Shown: one piece after another, positions 44,593-54,925 of the stretch | How the letters are laid out: every line of letters starts with the position of its first letter | Numbering within the stretch: the first letter of the stretch is position 1 | DNA from: Maritimibacter sp. | GTDB taxonomy: Bacteria > Pseudomonadota > Alphaproteobacteria > Rhodobacterales > Rhodobacteraceae | NCBI GenBank assembly: GCA_017792445.1 | Contig: CP051232.1 | Coordinates: 682,001 to 746,000, forward strand | DNA: 64,000 nt | Direction: 5' to 3' | Made by a program: the position numbers and the translations under genes | The notes under the pieces: model-generated | What the model was told of the DNA's origin: nothing | Seen by the model: only the letters and a program-made list of their open reading frames with translations | The model's database searches: none

Positions 44593-44892
44593 ATGAAACA
44601 CGCTGTCCTGAACCGCCACGACCACTCGGTTGAAAGTTTCAACCATGACGGTCTCGAACTTGCCCGTCGGAAAAAGTACCGCCGCACGTTCCCGGTGGGA
44701 AAGTTCCTGCAATTCATGCTCGCGATTTTCGCGTTCAAGATCTTCCTGTTCCTCCAGATGGGCCCGGTGGCCTATGCGGAGAAGCGGCACGATCTGGCGG
44801 AAAGCGGCACGTTCGGACGCATCGCCGCGGGGGCTATGGCGTTGGATCCCGTGTCCAAGAAGGTTGTGGATACAATCAGGTTCGCTCTCTGA
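44593..44892 (+). CDS. small single-span membrane protein
   Basis: A 99-residue protein. The first 35 residues are basic and polar (NHDGLELARRKKYRR), followed by one hydrophobic segment (about 36-60, FLQFMLAIFAFKIFLFLQMGPVAY) and a polar C-terminus. I do not recognise the family. Translation signals are modest. It faces a DUF1127 gene, with a bidirectional terminator between them. Confidence 0.6.
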   Translation: MKHAVLNRHDHSVESFNHDGLELARRKKYRRTFPVGKFLQFMLAIFAFKIFLFLQMGPVAYAEKRHDLAESGTFGRIAAGAMALDPVSKKVVDTIRFAL

Positions 44893-44921
44893 GAAGGTGG
44901 GGGCCACAGAGAGCGAAAAAA

Positions 44922-44952
44922 GGGCCACGTTCCAATTTCCGGAACGTGGCCC
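44922..44952. terminator. bidirectional intrinsic terminator
   Basis: A perfect 12-bp stem (44922-44933 with 44941-44952) and a 7-nt loop. Six A residues lie before it (a T-run for the minus strand) and TTCGTTTATT after it. It separates the convergent 99-residue and DUF1127 genes. Confidence 0.88.
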
Positions 44953-45009
44953 TTCGTTTATTCCGACCCGGCGAATGACCTTTCGATCCCGCCGGGAATG
45001 CCGTGGGTG

Positions 45010-45222
45010 TCAGTACCGGCCGCGACGCGAAATCGTATCGATGTCGCCGCGGTGCAGACCAAGGTCGTCCAGCTCGTGATCCGACAGGCGCGACAGCGCA
45101 TTGCGGGTCACGCGGGTGTCGTTCCAAGCGGCAAAAATGCCGACGAACTGGCCGAACAGGCCGTTCGGGCGCATGGCGGGGCGACCGTCGACGGTCGGGC
45201 GGGCGGTATCATAAAGAGCCAT
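45010..45222 (-). CDS. DUF1127 protein
   Basis: A 70-residue protein whose C-terminal half (WNDTRVTRNALSRLSDHELDDLGLHRGDI) is the DUF1127 domain. In Rhodobacter sphaeroides and Agrobacterium, such small proteins bind RNA and influence stress and phosphate responses. AGGAGA precedes the ATG. The gene is preceded by a long upstream region shared with ruvC. Confidence 0.9.
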   Translation of the reverse strand: MALYDTARPTVDGRPAMRPNGLFGQFVGIFAAWNDTRVTRNALSRLSDHELDDLGLHRGDIDTISRRGRY

Positions 45223-45539
45223 CAGCGATCTCCTCTAAGGCTGCACTTTTCAGCGGCGCATCATGCGTCGTCCGTCGGCAGTTAGAGATCGCGAAGACAC
45301 CGAGCAAGACAGTTTTTTGCATGGATGCCATGCGCCATGCACATATCTTGGGCGATTTGTTAACAGCCTGTTATTTATACGATTACCGAGGGCCGACAAG
45401 TGTCGCAAACGACATTTCGGGCGACGATTTCAGGCAACGAAAGCGTCCACATTGTGACCCGACGTTCTGAACCGGGCTTGGCGAATGTTCGCGTTTCGTG
45501 CTAAGTTTTCACAAACAAATGAGCGAGCAGGTAAGGCAG
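45223..45539. promoter_or_regulatory. divergent control region, DUF1127 / ruvCAB
   Basis: This 317-bp gap has no gene. It holds a palindrome GCATGG-ATG-CCATGC (45319-45333) with an extra CCATGC at 45335-45340, and a cluster of CGACA/TGTCG half-sites (45394-45414). A LexA-like element lies at 45487-45501: GTTC, seven bases, GTGC, one base off the alphaproteobacterial GTTC-N7-GTTC box, about 40 bp ahead of ruvC. Confidence 0.4.
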
Positions 45540-46070
45540 ATGCGTGTTTTGGGGATCGACCCGGGCCTTCGAATGATGGGCTGGGGAATCATCGACGTGG
45601 CCGGAACACGGATTTCGCATGTCGCGAACGGCGTCTGCCGATCCGATGGCGGCGACGAACTGGCGACCCGCCTGCTTAGCCTGCACGAGCAACTGACCGA
45701 GGTTCTGGGGCGGTTCGCGCCAGACACGGCGGCGGTCGAACATACCTTCGTCAACAAGGACAGCGCCGGCACGCTTAAGCTGGGTCAGGCCCGCGCCATT
45801 GCGCTTTTGGTGCCGGCGCAGGCGGGGCTGGCGGTCGGCGAGTACGCCCCGAACCAGGTGAAGAAGACGGTGGTCGGCGTCGGCCATGCCGCCAAGCAAC
45901 AGATCGACCATATGGTTCGCCTGCAACTGCCCGGTGTCGAGATCAGCGGCCCCGATGCTGCCGACGCCCTTGCCATCGCACTTTGCCATGCGCACCACGC
46001 CCGGTCCTCGGGCCGGCTGGAGGCCGCGCTGCGCAAGTCGGACGCCAAAACCGCACGGGGCGCCGCATGA
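45540..46070 (+). CDS. ruvC: crossover junction endodeoxyribonuclease RuvC
   Basis: A 176-residue Holliday-junction resolvase. The four catalytic acids are visible: Asp7 (GIDPG), Glu67 (AVEHTF), Asp139 and Asp142 ([11 protein letters not shown]). The ATG at 45540 fits the conserved start; an in-frame ATG at 45519 lacks a ribosome site. It overlaps ruvA by ATGA. Confidence 0.95.
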   Translation: MRVLGIDPGLRMMGWGIIDVAGTRISHVANGVCRSDGGDELATRLLSLHEQLTEVLGRFAPDTAAVEHTFVNKDSAGTLKLGQARAIALLVPAQAGLAVGEYAPNQVKKTVVGVGHAAKQQIDHMVRLQLPGVEISGPDAADALAIALCHAHHARSSGRLEAALRKSDAKTARGAA

Positions 46071-46732
46071 TCGGGCGCATCGCCGGGCGGCTCGACTATC
46101 GCGGAACCGACCATGTGCTGATCGACGTCGGTGGAGTCGGCTATGTCGTCCACGTCTCTGAACGAACCCTCGCCGCCCTGCCCGGCCCCGGCGAGGCGGT
46201 GGCGCTTTATACCGACCTGCTGGTGCGTGAGGACTTGCTGCAGCTGTTCGGCTTCACCACGCCTCTGGAAAAGGAATGGCACCGCATGCTGATGTCGGTG
46301 CAGGGGATCGGCGCGAAGGCCTCGATGGCGATCCTTGGCACGCTGGGCCCCGATGGCGTCAGCCGCGCGATTTCTCTTGGCGACTGGAACGCGATCAAGG
46401 CGGCGCCCGGCGTCGGGCCGAAGATCGCGCAACGTGTGGTGAACGAACTGAAAGACAAGGCCCACACGGTGATGGCCATGGGCGGCGCCGTCCCGTCCGG
46501 CACCTCCGAACTGGCGGAAGTGATCGAGCCCGCGGGGACGAAGGCGCCTCGTCCCGCGCCCAAACGCGCCTCTGGCGCCGCCGCGGCGCAGGCCGAAGCG
46601 TTGAGTGCCCTCACCAACCTCGGCTACGCGCCCGGCGAAGCCGCCGGAGCCGTTGCCGAAGCTGCGCAGGACGAGACCGAGACCGCAGGCCTGATCCGCG
46701 CCGCGCTGAAACTGCTGGCACCGAAGGGCTGA
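46067..46732 (+). CDS. ruvA: Holliday junction branch migration protein RuvA
   Basis: A 221-residue RuvA. N-terminal OB-fold starts [13 protein letters not shown]; the helix-hairpin-helix elements are [15 protein letters not shown] and [20 protein letters not shown]; domain III, which contacts RuvB, is the last 50 residues. It tetramerises on the junction. Confidence 0.96.
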   Translation: MIGRIAGRLDYRGTDHVLIDVGGVGYVVHVSERTLAALPGPGEAVALYTDLLVREDLLQLFGFTTPLEKEWHRMLMSVQGIGAKASMAILGTLGPDGVSRAISLGDWNAIKAAPGVGPKIAQRVVNELKDKAHTVMAMGGAVPSGTSELAEVIEPAGTKAPRPAPKRASGAAAAQAEALSALTNLGYAPGEAAGAVAEAAQDETETAGLIRAALKLLAPKG

Positions 46733-46736
46733 GGCG

Positions 46737-47762
46737 ATGAGCGAACCCGATCCCACCCTGCGCCCAGACCGCCGGCCCGAGGATGTCGACCGCGCGTTGC
46801 GGCCGCAGGGGCTGTCCGAGTTCATCGGGCAGGCCGAGGCGCGGGCGAACCTGCGCGTGTTCATCGAAAGCGCCCGCAGACGGGGCGAGGCCATGGACCA
46901 CGCCCTGTTCCACGGCCCGCCCGGTCTGGGCAAGACGACGCTGGCCCAGATCATCGCGCGTGAATTGGGCGTGAACTTCCGCATGACGTCCGGCCCGGTG
47001 CTGGCGAAGGCGGGCGATCTGGCGGCGATCCTGACCAACCTCGAACGCAATGACGTGCTGTTCATCGACGAGATCCACCGGCTGAACCCGGTCGTCGAAG
47101 AAGTGCTGTACCCCGCGATGGAAGATTTCGAGCTGGACCTCGTGATCGGCGAAGGCCCGGCCGCGCGGACCGTGCGGATCGAATTGCAGCCGTTCACGCT
47201 TGTCGGCGCGACGACGCGGCTTGGCCTGCTGACGACGCCGCTTCGGGATCGCTTCGGGATCCCGGTCCGGCTGCAGTTCTACACGCCGGGCGAACTGGCC
47301 GAGATCGTCGCGCGCGGCGCACGCCTTCTGGGGATCGACGCCGACGCGAAAGGCGTGTCCGAGATCGCCAAGCGCGCGCGCGGCACGCCCCGGATCGCCG
47401 GACGCCTGCTGCGCCGCGTGGTCGACTTCGCCGTGGTCGAAGGGGACGGCCGCATCGGCCAGCAGATCGCCGACGGAGCCTTGACCCGGCTGGGCGTCGA
47501 CCACCTTGGTCTGGATGGTGCGGATCGGCGATACCTGCGGATGATCGCCGAGAACTACGGCGGCGGCCCCGTGGGGGTCGAGACGATCAGCGCCGCGCTC
47601 AGCGAAAGCCGGGACGCGATCGAAGAGGTCATCGAACCCTACCTGCTGCAACAAGGGCTGATCCAGCGCACCCCGCGCGGGCGTATGCTGGCGGCGAAGG
47701 CATGGGCGCACCTTGGCCTCGACGCGCCGAAAGCTCCGGGACAAACCGACCTCTTCGAATAG
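46737..47762 (+). CDS. ruvB: Holliday junction helicase RuvB
   Basis: A 341-residue AAA+ motor. Walker A GPPGLGKT is at 60-67, Walker [10 protein letters not shown] follows, with sensor [16 protein letters not shown] and the C-terminal winged helix ([14 protein letters not shown]). It drives branch migration with RuvA. It is 4 bp after ruvA. Confidence 0.97.
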   Translation: MSEPDPTLRPDRRPEDVDRALRPQGLSEFIGQAEARANLRVFIESARRRGEAMDHALFHGPPGLGKTTLAQIIARELGVNFRMTSGPVLAKAGDLAAILTNLERNDVLFIDEIHRLNPVVEEVLYPAMEDFELDLVIGEGPAARTVRIELQPFTLVGATTRLGLLTTPLRDRFGIPVRLQFYTPGELAEIVARGARLLGIDADAKGVSEIAKRARGTPRIAGRLLRRVVDFAVVEGDGRIGQQIADGALTRLGVDHLGLDGADRRYLRMIAENYGGGPVGVETISAALSESRDAIEEVIEPYLLQQGLIQRTPRGRMLAAKAWAHLGLDAPKAPGQTDLFE

Positions 47763-47818
47763 CCGTTGCGCCGCCTCGCGGGCTTGCCGTCCCGCGCCCG
47801 TCGCGCTAGCCCCGCGCC

Positions 47819-48448
47819 ATGGACATGACGCCCGAAGCCATCGCCGCCCTCTTCACCCGCTCTGACGGATCCTACCTGTTCGCGCGCTGGGGCCGCCCCA
47901 TCGCGCCCATCGTCTTCGGCGTCGAGGACGCGACGCTGCAGGTGGTCAAGGGCGCGTGCGAGGCCGTGGTGGCGCTGGCCGGTCACAAGATGGCCGAGAC
48001 CGATCCGGAACTTGGCGCGAACCTGATGTTCTTCTTCTTCCGCGAGTGGGAAGAGCTGCTGCAGGTCCCCGACCTTGGGCGGATGATCGAAGGGCTTGAA
48101 CCGCTGGTCGCCCGCCTTGTCGCGGCGGACGCGAACCAGTACCGCGTGTTCCGCTTCGACGCGGACGGCGCGGTGAAGGCGTGCTTTGTGTTCCTGCGGA
48201 TGGATGCCGCGATGTCGGCTGTGCCTGCGGACGAACTGGCGCTAAGCCAGGTTGCCCAGTCGGTGCTTCTGTGGTCCGACACCGCCTTCTCCGAACGGTC
48301 TCCGCTGGCGGTGGCGGGCGGCAAGGTGATCCTGCATCCGGAAATCGCTGGCGTGATCGCGGCGGGCTACGATCCGGTGATGCCCGCGGTGGCGAACGAT
48401 CCGAGCCATGCGTTGCGGCTGTATGCAAGGATGGTCGCGGGAGCATAG
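47819..48448 (+). CDS. conserved-type hypothetical protein
   Basis: A 209-residue soluble protein beginning MDMTPEAIAALFTRSDG and containing FARWGRPIAPIVFGVEDATL and NLMFFFFREWEEL. I do not recognise a domain. Its place between ruvB and the tol block suggests a Rhodobacterales housekeeping protein. No signal peptide or membrane helix is seen. Confidence 0.65.
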   Translation: MDMTPEAIAALFTRSDGSYLFARWGRPIAPIVFGVEDATLQVVKGACEAVVALAGHKMAETDPELGANLMFFFFREWEELLQVPDLGRMIEGLEPLVARLVAADANQYRVFRFDADGAVKACFVFLRMDAAMSAVPADELALSQVAQSVLLWSDTAFSERSPLAVAGGKVILHPEIAGVIAAGYDPVMPAVANDPSHALRLYARMVAGA

Positions 48449-48492
48449 ACCAGCGATTGCCCGGTCCGCCGCCGCGATGCTACCACCCCCGC

Positions 48493-49125
48493 ATGACCCG
48501 GTTTACCTGCAACGACACCCCGCCGGACTGGTGTGAGCTTCGAAGCTTCGCGCGCCATGCCCCGTCGCTTGGACACACAACGACGGTTATCCGTTCGGAC
48601 GTGCGGGCGCGGCTGTTGATGACGCGCGGGCGGTGTCAGGTCGGGATCGGCCCGCAAAGCGCGGTGCTGCGGGCCGGGCAGTATCTGGACCTGCCCGAAA
48701 CGCTTGACAGCCTGACGGCCACCGCGACCACCAATGACGCGGAATTCCTGTGGCTTTGTGGAACGTGGGGCGACCATGTCGCGGGCTGTGGTATCTGGAC
48801 CGTGATGGACGACCCCGACGCCACCGACGCGGGCGACCCGGTCGATTATCCAAAGCGGACACGGATGGACCGGCATTATCACGACTATGACGAATACTGG
48901 TTCGTCCTCGAAGGCTCTGCGGTCGGCGTCGTGGGCGACACGCACCACGACGTCACGGCAGGCGATTGTCTTGCCCTGCCCGCGGGCCATCCGCATGATT
49001 TGCCGATCGTTCACGAAACCATGCGCGGCGCGTTCTTCGAGACCACCTTGCGCGGCGGCGGGCGGCTGGGGCATCTGTGGGAACACACCCACGGGCCCGC
49101 GCCGCGCGATCCCGACAGGGTTTGA
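48493..49125 (+). CDS. cupin-domain protein
   Basis: A 210-residue protein whose C-terminal half is a cupin: RHYHDYDEYWFVLEG, then DVTAGDCLALPAGHPHDLP, with His residues that could bind a metal. The N-terminal half (residues 1-100) is less conserved. The ATG at 48493 starts after the preceding gene; a longer frame overlaps it and is rejected. Function unknown. Confidence 0.7.
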   Translation: MTRFTCNDTPPDWCELRSFARHAPSLGHTTTVIRSDVRARLLMTRGRCQVGIGPQSAVLRAGQYLDLPETLDSLTATATTNDAEFLWLCGTWGDHVAGCGIWTVMDDPDATDAGDPVDYPKRTRMDRHYHDYDEYWFVLEGSAVGVVGDTHHDVTAGDCLALPAGHPHDLPIVHETMRGAFFETTLRGGGRLGHLWEHTHGPAPRDPDRV

Positions 49126-49132
49126 GGACACC

Positions 49133-49522
49133 ATGACCCACAGCTTTCCCGTCCGCGTCTATTATGAAGACACCGACCTTGCCGGCATCGTCTACTACGC
49201 GAATTACCTGAAGTTCATCGAACGGGCCCGGACCGAACTGGTCGAGGGACTTGGCATCGACCAGCGCGCGGTGAAGGCAGACTCGGGCACCGTGTTCGCG
49301 GTCCGCCGGGTCGAGGCGGAATACCTTGCGCCAGCGCATTTCGGCGACACCCTGACGGTCGAGACCGCGCCGGTCGAGGTCACCGCCGCCCGGCTCGTGT
49401 TGCAGCAGGACGTGAAACGTGAAGAAACACTGTTGTTTTCCGCCAAAGTAACGCTTGTTGCGCTGACCGCCGCCGGGCGGCCGGCCCGGCTTCCGGCGGT
49501 TCTTCGCCAACTTCTGCCTTGA
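49133..49522 (+). CDS. ybgC: Tol-Pal-associated acyl-CoA thioesterase YbgC
   Basis: A 129-residue hotdog thioesterase. The motif YYEDTDLAGIVYYANYL with the catalytic Asp15 is diagnostic. It commonly begins the tol-pal operon, as it does here, with tolQ 112 bp downstream. Confidence 0.93.
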   Translation: MTHSFPVRVYYEDTDLAGIVYYANYLKFIERARTELVEGLGIDQRAVKADSGTVFAVRRVEAEYLAPAHFGDTLTVETAPVEVTAARLVLQQDVKREETLLFSAKVTLVALTAAGRPARLPAVLRQLLP

Positions 49523-49634
49523 ACACGCGCTCGTGTTTTCACCTTCCACTGATTCTGGATTTTGACCTGATAATCCGGTAAGGACGAAGGCAAGAAAGAG
49601 CCTGACAACCCGGGCCGAACAAAGAGCAGGACCT

Positions 49635-50303
49635 ATGGAAGCCGATTTTTCCTTCTTCGCGCTGTTTTGGCGCGCGTCTTTTGTCGTGCAGATGGTGATG
49701 ATCCTTCTGCTCGCGGCCTCCTTCTGGGGTTGGGCGATCATCATCCGCAAGGCCATCGCCTATCGCGCCGCCCGCAACGAGCAAGCGGCGTTCGACGGGG
49801 CATTCTGGTCCGGCGAGCCGCTGGACGAACTGTACGACCAGATCGGGACCGCCCCGGACGGCGCGTCCGAGAAGATTTTCGCCGCCGGCATGCTGGAGTG
49901 GCGCCGCAGCCACCGGCAGGACGGCGGGCTTATCGCGGGTGCGCAGGCCCGGATCGACCGGTCCATGGATGTCGCCATCAACAAGGAAGCCGAAGACCTG
50001 ACCGCCGGCCTGCCCTTCCTGGCAACGGTTGGCTCGACCGCTCCGTTCGTCGGCCTGTTCGGTACGGTCTGGGGCATCATGAACTCGTTCATCGAGATCG
50101 CGGGCCAGCAGAACACCTCGCTTGCCGTCGTGGCACCCGGTATCGCCGAGGCGCTGCTGGCGACCGGCCTTGGCCTGCTTGCGGCCATCCCGGCGGTCGT
50201 CGCCTACAACAAGCTGTCCGCCGACAGCGACAAGATCGTCGCGGGCTACGAAAGCTTCGCCGACGAATTCTCGACCATCCTCAGCCGCCAGCTGGGCGCC
50301 TGA
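49635..50303 (+). CDS. tolQ: Tol-Pal system protein TolQ
   Basis: A 222-residue inner-membrane motor protein with three hydrophobic segments (about 15-38, 125-150, 165-190). The conserved TLATVGSTAPFVGLFGTVWGIM-like region appears as LATVGSTAPFVGLFGTVWGI. With TolR it uses the proton gradient to power TolA. Confidence 0.95.
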   Translation: MEADFSFFALFWRASFVVQMVMILLLAASFWGWAIIIRKAIAYRAARNEQAAFDGAFWSGEPLDELYDQIGTAPDGASEKIFAAGMLEWRRSHRQDGGLIAGAQARIDRSMDVAINKEAEDLTAGLPFLATVGSTAPFVGLFGTVWGIMNSFIEIAGQQNTSLAVVAPGIAEALLATGLGLLAAIPAVVAYNKLSADSDKIVAGYESFADEFSTILSRQLGA

Positions 50304-50304
50304 C

Positions 50305-50784
<480 letters not shown>

Positions 50785-50790
50785 CGCGAA

Positions 50791-51987
50791 TTGGACACTG
50801 GGACAACCATATCCGGCGCAGGCCACGGCCTGTTGTTGGCTTTCCTGATGTTCGGCGGGCTGTTGCAGCCCCGCGACGAGGAGCCTGAGTTCAACGCGGC
50901 CGACGTCTCGTTGATCTCGGCCGAAGAGTTCGCTGCCCTCCAGCGCCCCGAGGTCGAGGCCGATGCGCCGGAAGCGACCGTCGCGGTGCCGGAACCGGAA
51001 GAACCGGTGGTCGAGGACTCGCCGGCCCCGACCATGCGACCCGAAGCGCCCGTCGAACAGCCCGAACCGCCTGCGCCTGAAGTCCCCGAACCTCCGCAGG
51101 ATACCCCTGTCGAGGCCGAGGAACCGCCGGCCCCCGAGGCAGAGGTGACCGATACTCCGCCCGAAGACATCGCGCCGCCGGTCGAAGACACCGCGATCCC
51201 CGACATTACGCCCCCGGCCGAGGAAGCCGCGCCGCGCGACATTCCGCGCGTTGCGCCGATCCCCGTGCCCGAAGCCCCCGACGTGCCCGAGATCGCCGAC
51301 ACCCCCGCCCCGCGCGTGGACGAGAACGCCGACAGCGACCAGCAGGCCAAAGAACAGCCCGAGGCCGCGCCGGAAGAGGCGACCACCGAGATCGCGACCG
51401 AAGCGAACCGCGCTCCGGCAAGTTCCCCGGCCCCGACCGCGCGCCCTGCCCCGCCGCCTGCCCCCGCGCCGGAGACCGAGGCCGTCGAGGTGCCAGACGC
51501 CCCGGAACCGCCTGCGGAAACGCCGCCTGAAACCCCGGAAGAGACCCCGGCCGAAACGCCTGCACCCGACGCCGACCCACTGGCCGACGCCATTGCCGGC
51601 GCCGTGGCCGACGCGGTTTCCGAAGCGCCGTCTGCACCGCCGGCCAGCAGTACGCCCGCCGGTCCGCCGTTGAACAACAGCGAACGCGAAGGGCTGCGCG
51701 TCGCCGTCCAGCAATGCTGGAACCTCGGCGCGTCCTCGACCGATGCGCTGCGGACGACCGTGATCGTCGGCGTTTCGATGAATCGCGACGGCACGCCGGA
51801 CAGCAACTCGATCCGCCTGATTTCCTCCGAGGGCGGGTCGGATCAAAGCGTCACGCAGGCCTACGAAGCGGCCCGACGCGCCATCATCCGCTGCGGCGCG
51901 CGGGGCTTCCCGCTGCCCGAAGCGAAGTACGAGCACTGGCGCGATATCGAGATGACATTCAACCCGGAAGGGATGCGGCTGCGATGA
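50791..51987 (+). CDS. tolA: TolA-like envelope protein, acidic Pro-rich
   Basis: A 398-residue protein in the tolA position. One N-terminal transmembrane segment (about 8-24) is followed by about 250 residues dominated by Pro, Glu, Asp and Ala, then a C-terminal TonB/TolA-type domain (from about 285; [28 protein letters not shown]). The start codon is TTG at 50791, 6 bp after tolR, with a weak ribosome site; no ATG is available near the membrane segment. The acidic Pro-rich bridge replaces the Ala/Lys-rich helix of E. coli TolA. Confidence 0.87.
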   Translation: MDTGTTISGAGHGLLLAFLMFGGLLQPRDEEPEFNAADVSLISAEEFAALQRPEVEADAPEATVAVPEPEEPVVEDSPAPTMRPEAPVEQPEPPAPEVPEPPQDTPVEAEEPPAPEAEVTDTPPEDIAPPVEDTAIPDITPPAEEAAPRDIPRVAPIPVPEAPDVPEIADTPAPRVDENADSDQQAKEQPEAAPEEATTEIATEANRAPASSPAPTARPAPPPAPAPETEAVEVPDAPEPPAETPPETPEETPAETPAPDADPLADAIAGAVADAVSEAPSAPPASSTPAGPPLNNSEREGLRVAVQQCWNLGASSTDALRTTVIVGVSMNRDGTPDSNSIRLISSEGGSDQSVTQAYEAARRAIIRCGARGFPLPEAKYEHWRDIEMTFNPEGMRLR

Positions 51988-52120
51988 ACCTCGCTTCCGG
52001 CACTCCCCTGCCCAGCCAAAGGCGCGCCGCTGTGCAAAAGGCGCAACCGGGCTACACTGTACCCTGCGGCGCTGCCGCACCGCGGATGACGCGGACCCAA
52101 CCGGAGACGACGAGGATCAA

Positions 52121-53443
52121 ATGACCCGCCTGATCGTGCTGACCATCCTTCTGGCACTCACCGGCCTGGCCCCCGCCGCGGCGCAAAGCCCGGGGCCCCT
52201 TCGGATCGAAATCACCGAGGGTGTGATCGAACCGCTACCCTTCGCGGCGCCGATTTTCGTGGCCGAGACGCCCGGAGCCGAGGCGATGGCCGCCCAGATC
52301 ACCCGTGTCGTTTCCGCCGACCTGACCAATACCGGCCTTTTCCGCGAGATCCCGCAGGGCGCCTACATCTCGGGTGTCACCAGCTTCCAAAGCCCGGTGC
52401 AATATTCCGACTGGAAAGCGATCAACGCGCAGGCGCTGATCACCGGAGCGGTCTCGATCCAGGGCAACCAAGTCATCGTGAAGTTCCGCCTGTTCGACGT
52501 GTTCGCCGAAAGCCAGATGGGCGACGGCCTGCAATTCGTGGCCAGCCAGGACAGCTGGCGGCGCATGTCGCACAAGGTGGCGGACGCGGTCTATTCCCGC
52601 ATCACCGGCGAAGGCGCTTATTTCGACAGCCGCGTCGTCTTCGTCAGCCAGACGGGCCCGAAGGACGACCGCCGCACCCGCCTTGGGATCATGGATTACG
52701 ACGGCGCGAACCTCGAATACCTGACCGACAGCAATTCCATCGTGCTTGCGCCGCGCTTCTCGCCCGACGGCAACCGGGTGCTGTACACCAGCTACGAGAC
52801 CGGCAGCCCTCGTATCCACGTGCTCGACGTGAACACCGTGCAGCGTCGTGTGCTTGAAAACGAAGCCGGGGCCATGTCGGTCGGCGCAGCCTTCAGCCCC
52901 GACGGCAGCCGCGTGATCTACTCGCTGGCGCGTGGCGGCAACTCGGACCTGTACGAGCTGAACATGGCCAGCGGCCAGACCCGCCAGCTGACCTCTGCTC
53001 CGTCGATCGAGACCTCGCCCAGCATGTCGCCGGACGGTCGGTTCATCGTGTTCGAAAGCGACCGTTCGGGCACCCAGCAGCTGTACGTCATGCCGGCCTC
53101 GGGCGGCGAGGCGACGCGGATCAGCTCGGGCGCGGGCCGATACGGTGCGCCCGTCTGGTCGCCGCGCGGTGACATGATCGCCTTCGTGAAGCAGAACAAC
53201 GGCCGCTTCCACATCGGCGTGATGCGCACCGACGGGTCCGAGGAACGGCTGCTGACCGCCTCGTTCCTCGACGAAAGCCCCAGCTGGTCGCCGAATGGCC
53301 GGGTGATCATGTTCACCCGCGAAAGCCAGGGCGCCAGCGGTGCGCCGTCGCTGTATTCGGTCGACATCTCGGGCCGCAACCTGCGCCGGGTCCCGCTTGA
53401 CGGCGCCGCGTCGGACCCCGCGTGGTCGCCGTTGCTCCAGTAA
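52121..53443 (+). CDS. tolB: Tol-Pal system protein TolB
   Basis: A 440-residue periplasmic protein. A Sec signal ([21 protein letters not shown]) precedes an N-terminal domain and a six-bladed propeller with repeated SPDG motifs ([30 protein letters not shown]). It links Pal to the inner-membrane Tol proteins. Confidence 0.95.
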   Translation: MTRLIVLTILLALTGLAPAAAQSPGPLRIEITEGVIEPLPFAAPIFVAETPGAEAMAAQITRVVSADLTNTGLFREIPQGAYISGVTSFQSPVQYSDWKAINAQALITGAVSIQGNQVIVKFRLFDVFAESQMGDGLQFVASQDSWRRMSHKVADAVYSRITGEGAYFDSRVVFVSQTGPKDDRRTRLGIMDYDGANLEYLTDSNSIVLAPRFSPDGNRVLYTSYETGSPRIHVLDVNTVQRRVLENEAGAMSVGAAFSPDGSRVIYSLARGGNSDLYELNMASGQTRQLTSAPSIETSPSMSPDGRFIVFESDRSGTQQLYVMPASGGEATRISSGAGRYGAPVWSPRGDMIAFVKQNNGRFHIGVMRTDGSEERLLTASFLDESPSWSPNGRVIMFTRESQGASGAPSLYSVDISGRNLRRVPLDGAASDPAWSPLLQ

Positions 53444-53523
53444 ACGCCAGAGATTCCCAATCCCCGTGCGAGATGCTAGGATAATGGCATCGAGCACCCA
53501 ATGACCCAACGAGGCATGACCAA

Positions 53524-54051
53524 ATGACCCCCTTCCGGATTGCCATCGGCGCGCTGGCGCTGGCCGCTGTTGCGGCCTGTTCGCAGAACGAGCCCTACGG
53601 TTATGGCGCGGGCGACGACCCGCTGACCAACCCCGACGCCTACGATCCGAACAACCCGAATGCGGGCGATCCGTCGAACCCGGCGTCTCCGGCCTACTTC
53701 ACCGCAACGGTCGGCGACCGCGTGCTGTTCGAGGTCGACCAGAGCACCCTGAACCCGACCGCGACGGCGATCCTTGCGCGTCAGGCCGAGTGGCTGAACG
53801 CGAACCCCGAGTACACCGCCACCATCGAAGGCCACGCCGACGAGCAGGGCACGCGGGTCTACAACTTCAACCTCGGCGAACGGCGCGCGAACTCTGTTCG
53901 CGAGTACCTGATCTCGCAAGGGGTTGCGGCGAACCGCCTGCAGACCATCTCTTACGGCAAGGAACGCCCGCTGGAGATCTGTTCGGAAGAGGCCTGTTAC
54001 CAGAAGAACCGCCGTGCTGTGACCGTTCTGGCGGTCGGCGCGGGCGTCTGA
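53524..54051 (+). CDS. pal: peptidoglycan-associated lipoprotein Pal
   Basis: A 175-residue lipoprotein. The lipobox VAAC places the modified Cys at 19. The C-terminal OmpA-like domain carries the peptidoglycan-binding signature GHADEQGTRVYNFNLGERRA. It anchors the outer membrane to the cell wall. Confidence 0.95.
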   Translation: MTPFRIAIGALALAAVAACSQNEPYGYGAGDDPLTNPDAYDPNNPNAGDPSNPASPAYFTATVGDRVLFEVDQSTLNPTATAILARQAEWLNANPEYTATIEGHADEQGTRVYNFNLGERRANSVREYLISQGVAANRLQTISYGKERPLEICSEEACYQKNRRAVTVLAVGAGV

Positions 54052-54073
54052 CCGGACTGACGGAGGAAACGAC

Positions 54074-54925
54074 GTGAAGCGCGTGACGAAAGCGGGATTG
54101 CTGGCCCTGTCGCTGTTGGCGGCTGTTCCGGCGGCGGCGCAGGACAGCACCCTGGCGGATATCCGGCAGGAGCTGTCGATCCTGTATGTCGAGATCCAGC
54201 GTCTGAAGCGCGAACTGTCGACCACCGGAAACCCCAACGTGGCGCTTGGCGGCGCCACGGCCATCGAACGGCTTGACCGGATCGAGGCAGAGCTTCAGCG
54301 CCTGACGGCCGAGGCCGAGCAGATGGAAATGAAGGTCAACCGCGTGGTCACCGACGGCACCAACCGCATCGGCGACCTGGAATTCCGCCTGTGCGAACTG
54401 GAAGCCGACTGCGACATCGGCACCTTGGGCGAGACCTCGACGCTTGGCGGGGTTGAAACCGGACCGGCGGCGGCTCCTCAGGTCGACGCCACCCTGCCCG
54501 CCGCTCCGACCGGCGAGCCGAGCACCGGCGGCGGCGAGCTTGCGATGAGCGAGCAGACCGACTTCGACAACGCCAAGGCGGCCTATGACGCAGGCGAATT
54601 CGCGCAGGCGGCGCAGTTGTTCCGTGGCTTTACCGACACCTACCCCGGCGGCCCGCTGAACGCCGAAGCGCATTACCTGCGGGGCGAGGCTTTGCGGTCC
54701 ACCGGCGACACCGCAGGTGCGGCGCGCGCTTTCCTCGACAGCTTCAAAAGCAGCCCGGACGGCACCCGTGCCCCGGCCTCGTTGCTGAACCTCGGCGTCT
54801 CGCTGGGGGAACTGGGTCAGGTCGAGGAAGCCTGCGTGATGCTTGCTCAGGTCGGCCAGCGTTTCCCCGGCACGGCGCAGGCCGAGAACGCCGTCGCCCG
54901 GTCGCAGTCGCTGGCCTGCCAGTGA
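54074..54925 (+). CDS. cpoB: Tol-Pal system accessory protein CpoB/YbgF
   Basis: A 283-residue periplasmic protein. It has a signal peptide ending near AAAQ, an N-terminal coiled coil (RQELSILYVEIQRLKREL), a Pro/Gly-rich linker, and C-terminal TPR repeats (FDNAKAAYDAGEFAQAAQLF, AHYLRGEALRSTGD). The start is GTG with GGAGGAAAC before it. It coordinates cell-wall synthesis with envelope constriction in E. coli. Confidence 0.92.
   Translation: MKRVTKAGLLALSLLAAVPAAAQDSTLADIRQELSILYVEIQRLKRELSTTGNPNVALGGATAIERLDRIEAELQRLTAEAEQMEMKVNRVVTDGTNRIGDLEFRLCELEADCDIGTLGETSTLGGVETGPAAAPQVDATLPAAPTGEPSTGGGELAMSEQTDFDNAKAAYDAGEFAQAAQLFRGFTDTYPGGPLNAEAHYLRGEALRSTGDTAGAARAFLDSFKSSPDGTRAPASLLNLGVSLGELGQVEEACVMLAQVGQRFPGTAQAENAVARSQSLACQ

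Noticed and set aside
45263-45457. Short ORFs in the DUF1127/ruvC gap
   Set aside because: No start signals; the region is better explained as a divergent promoter.
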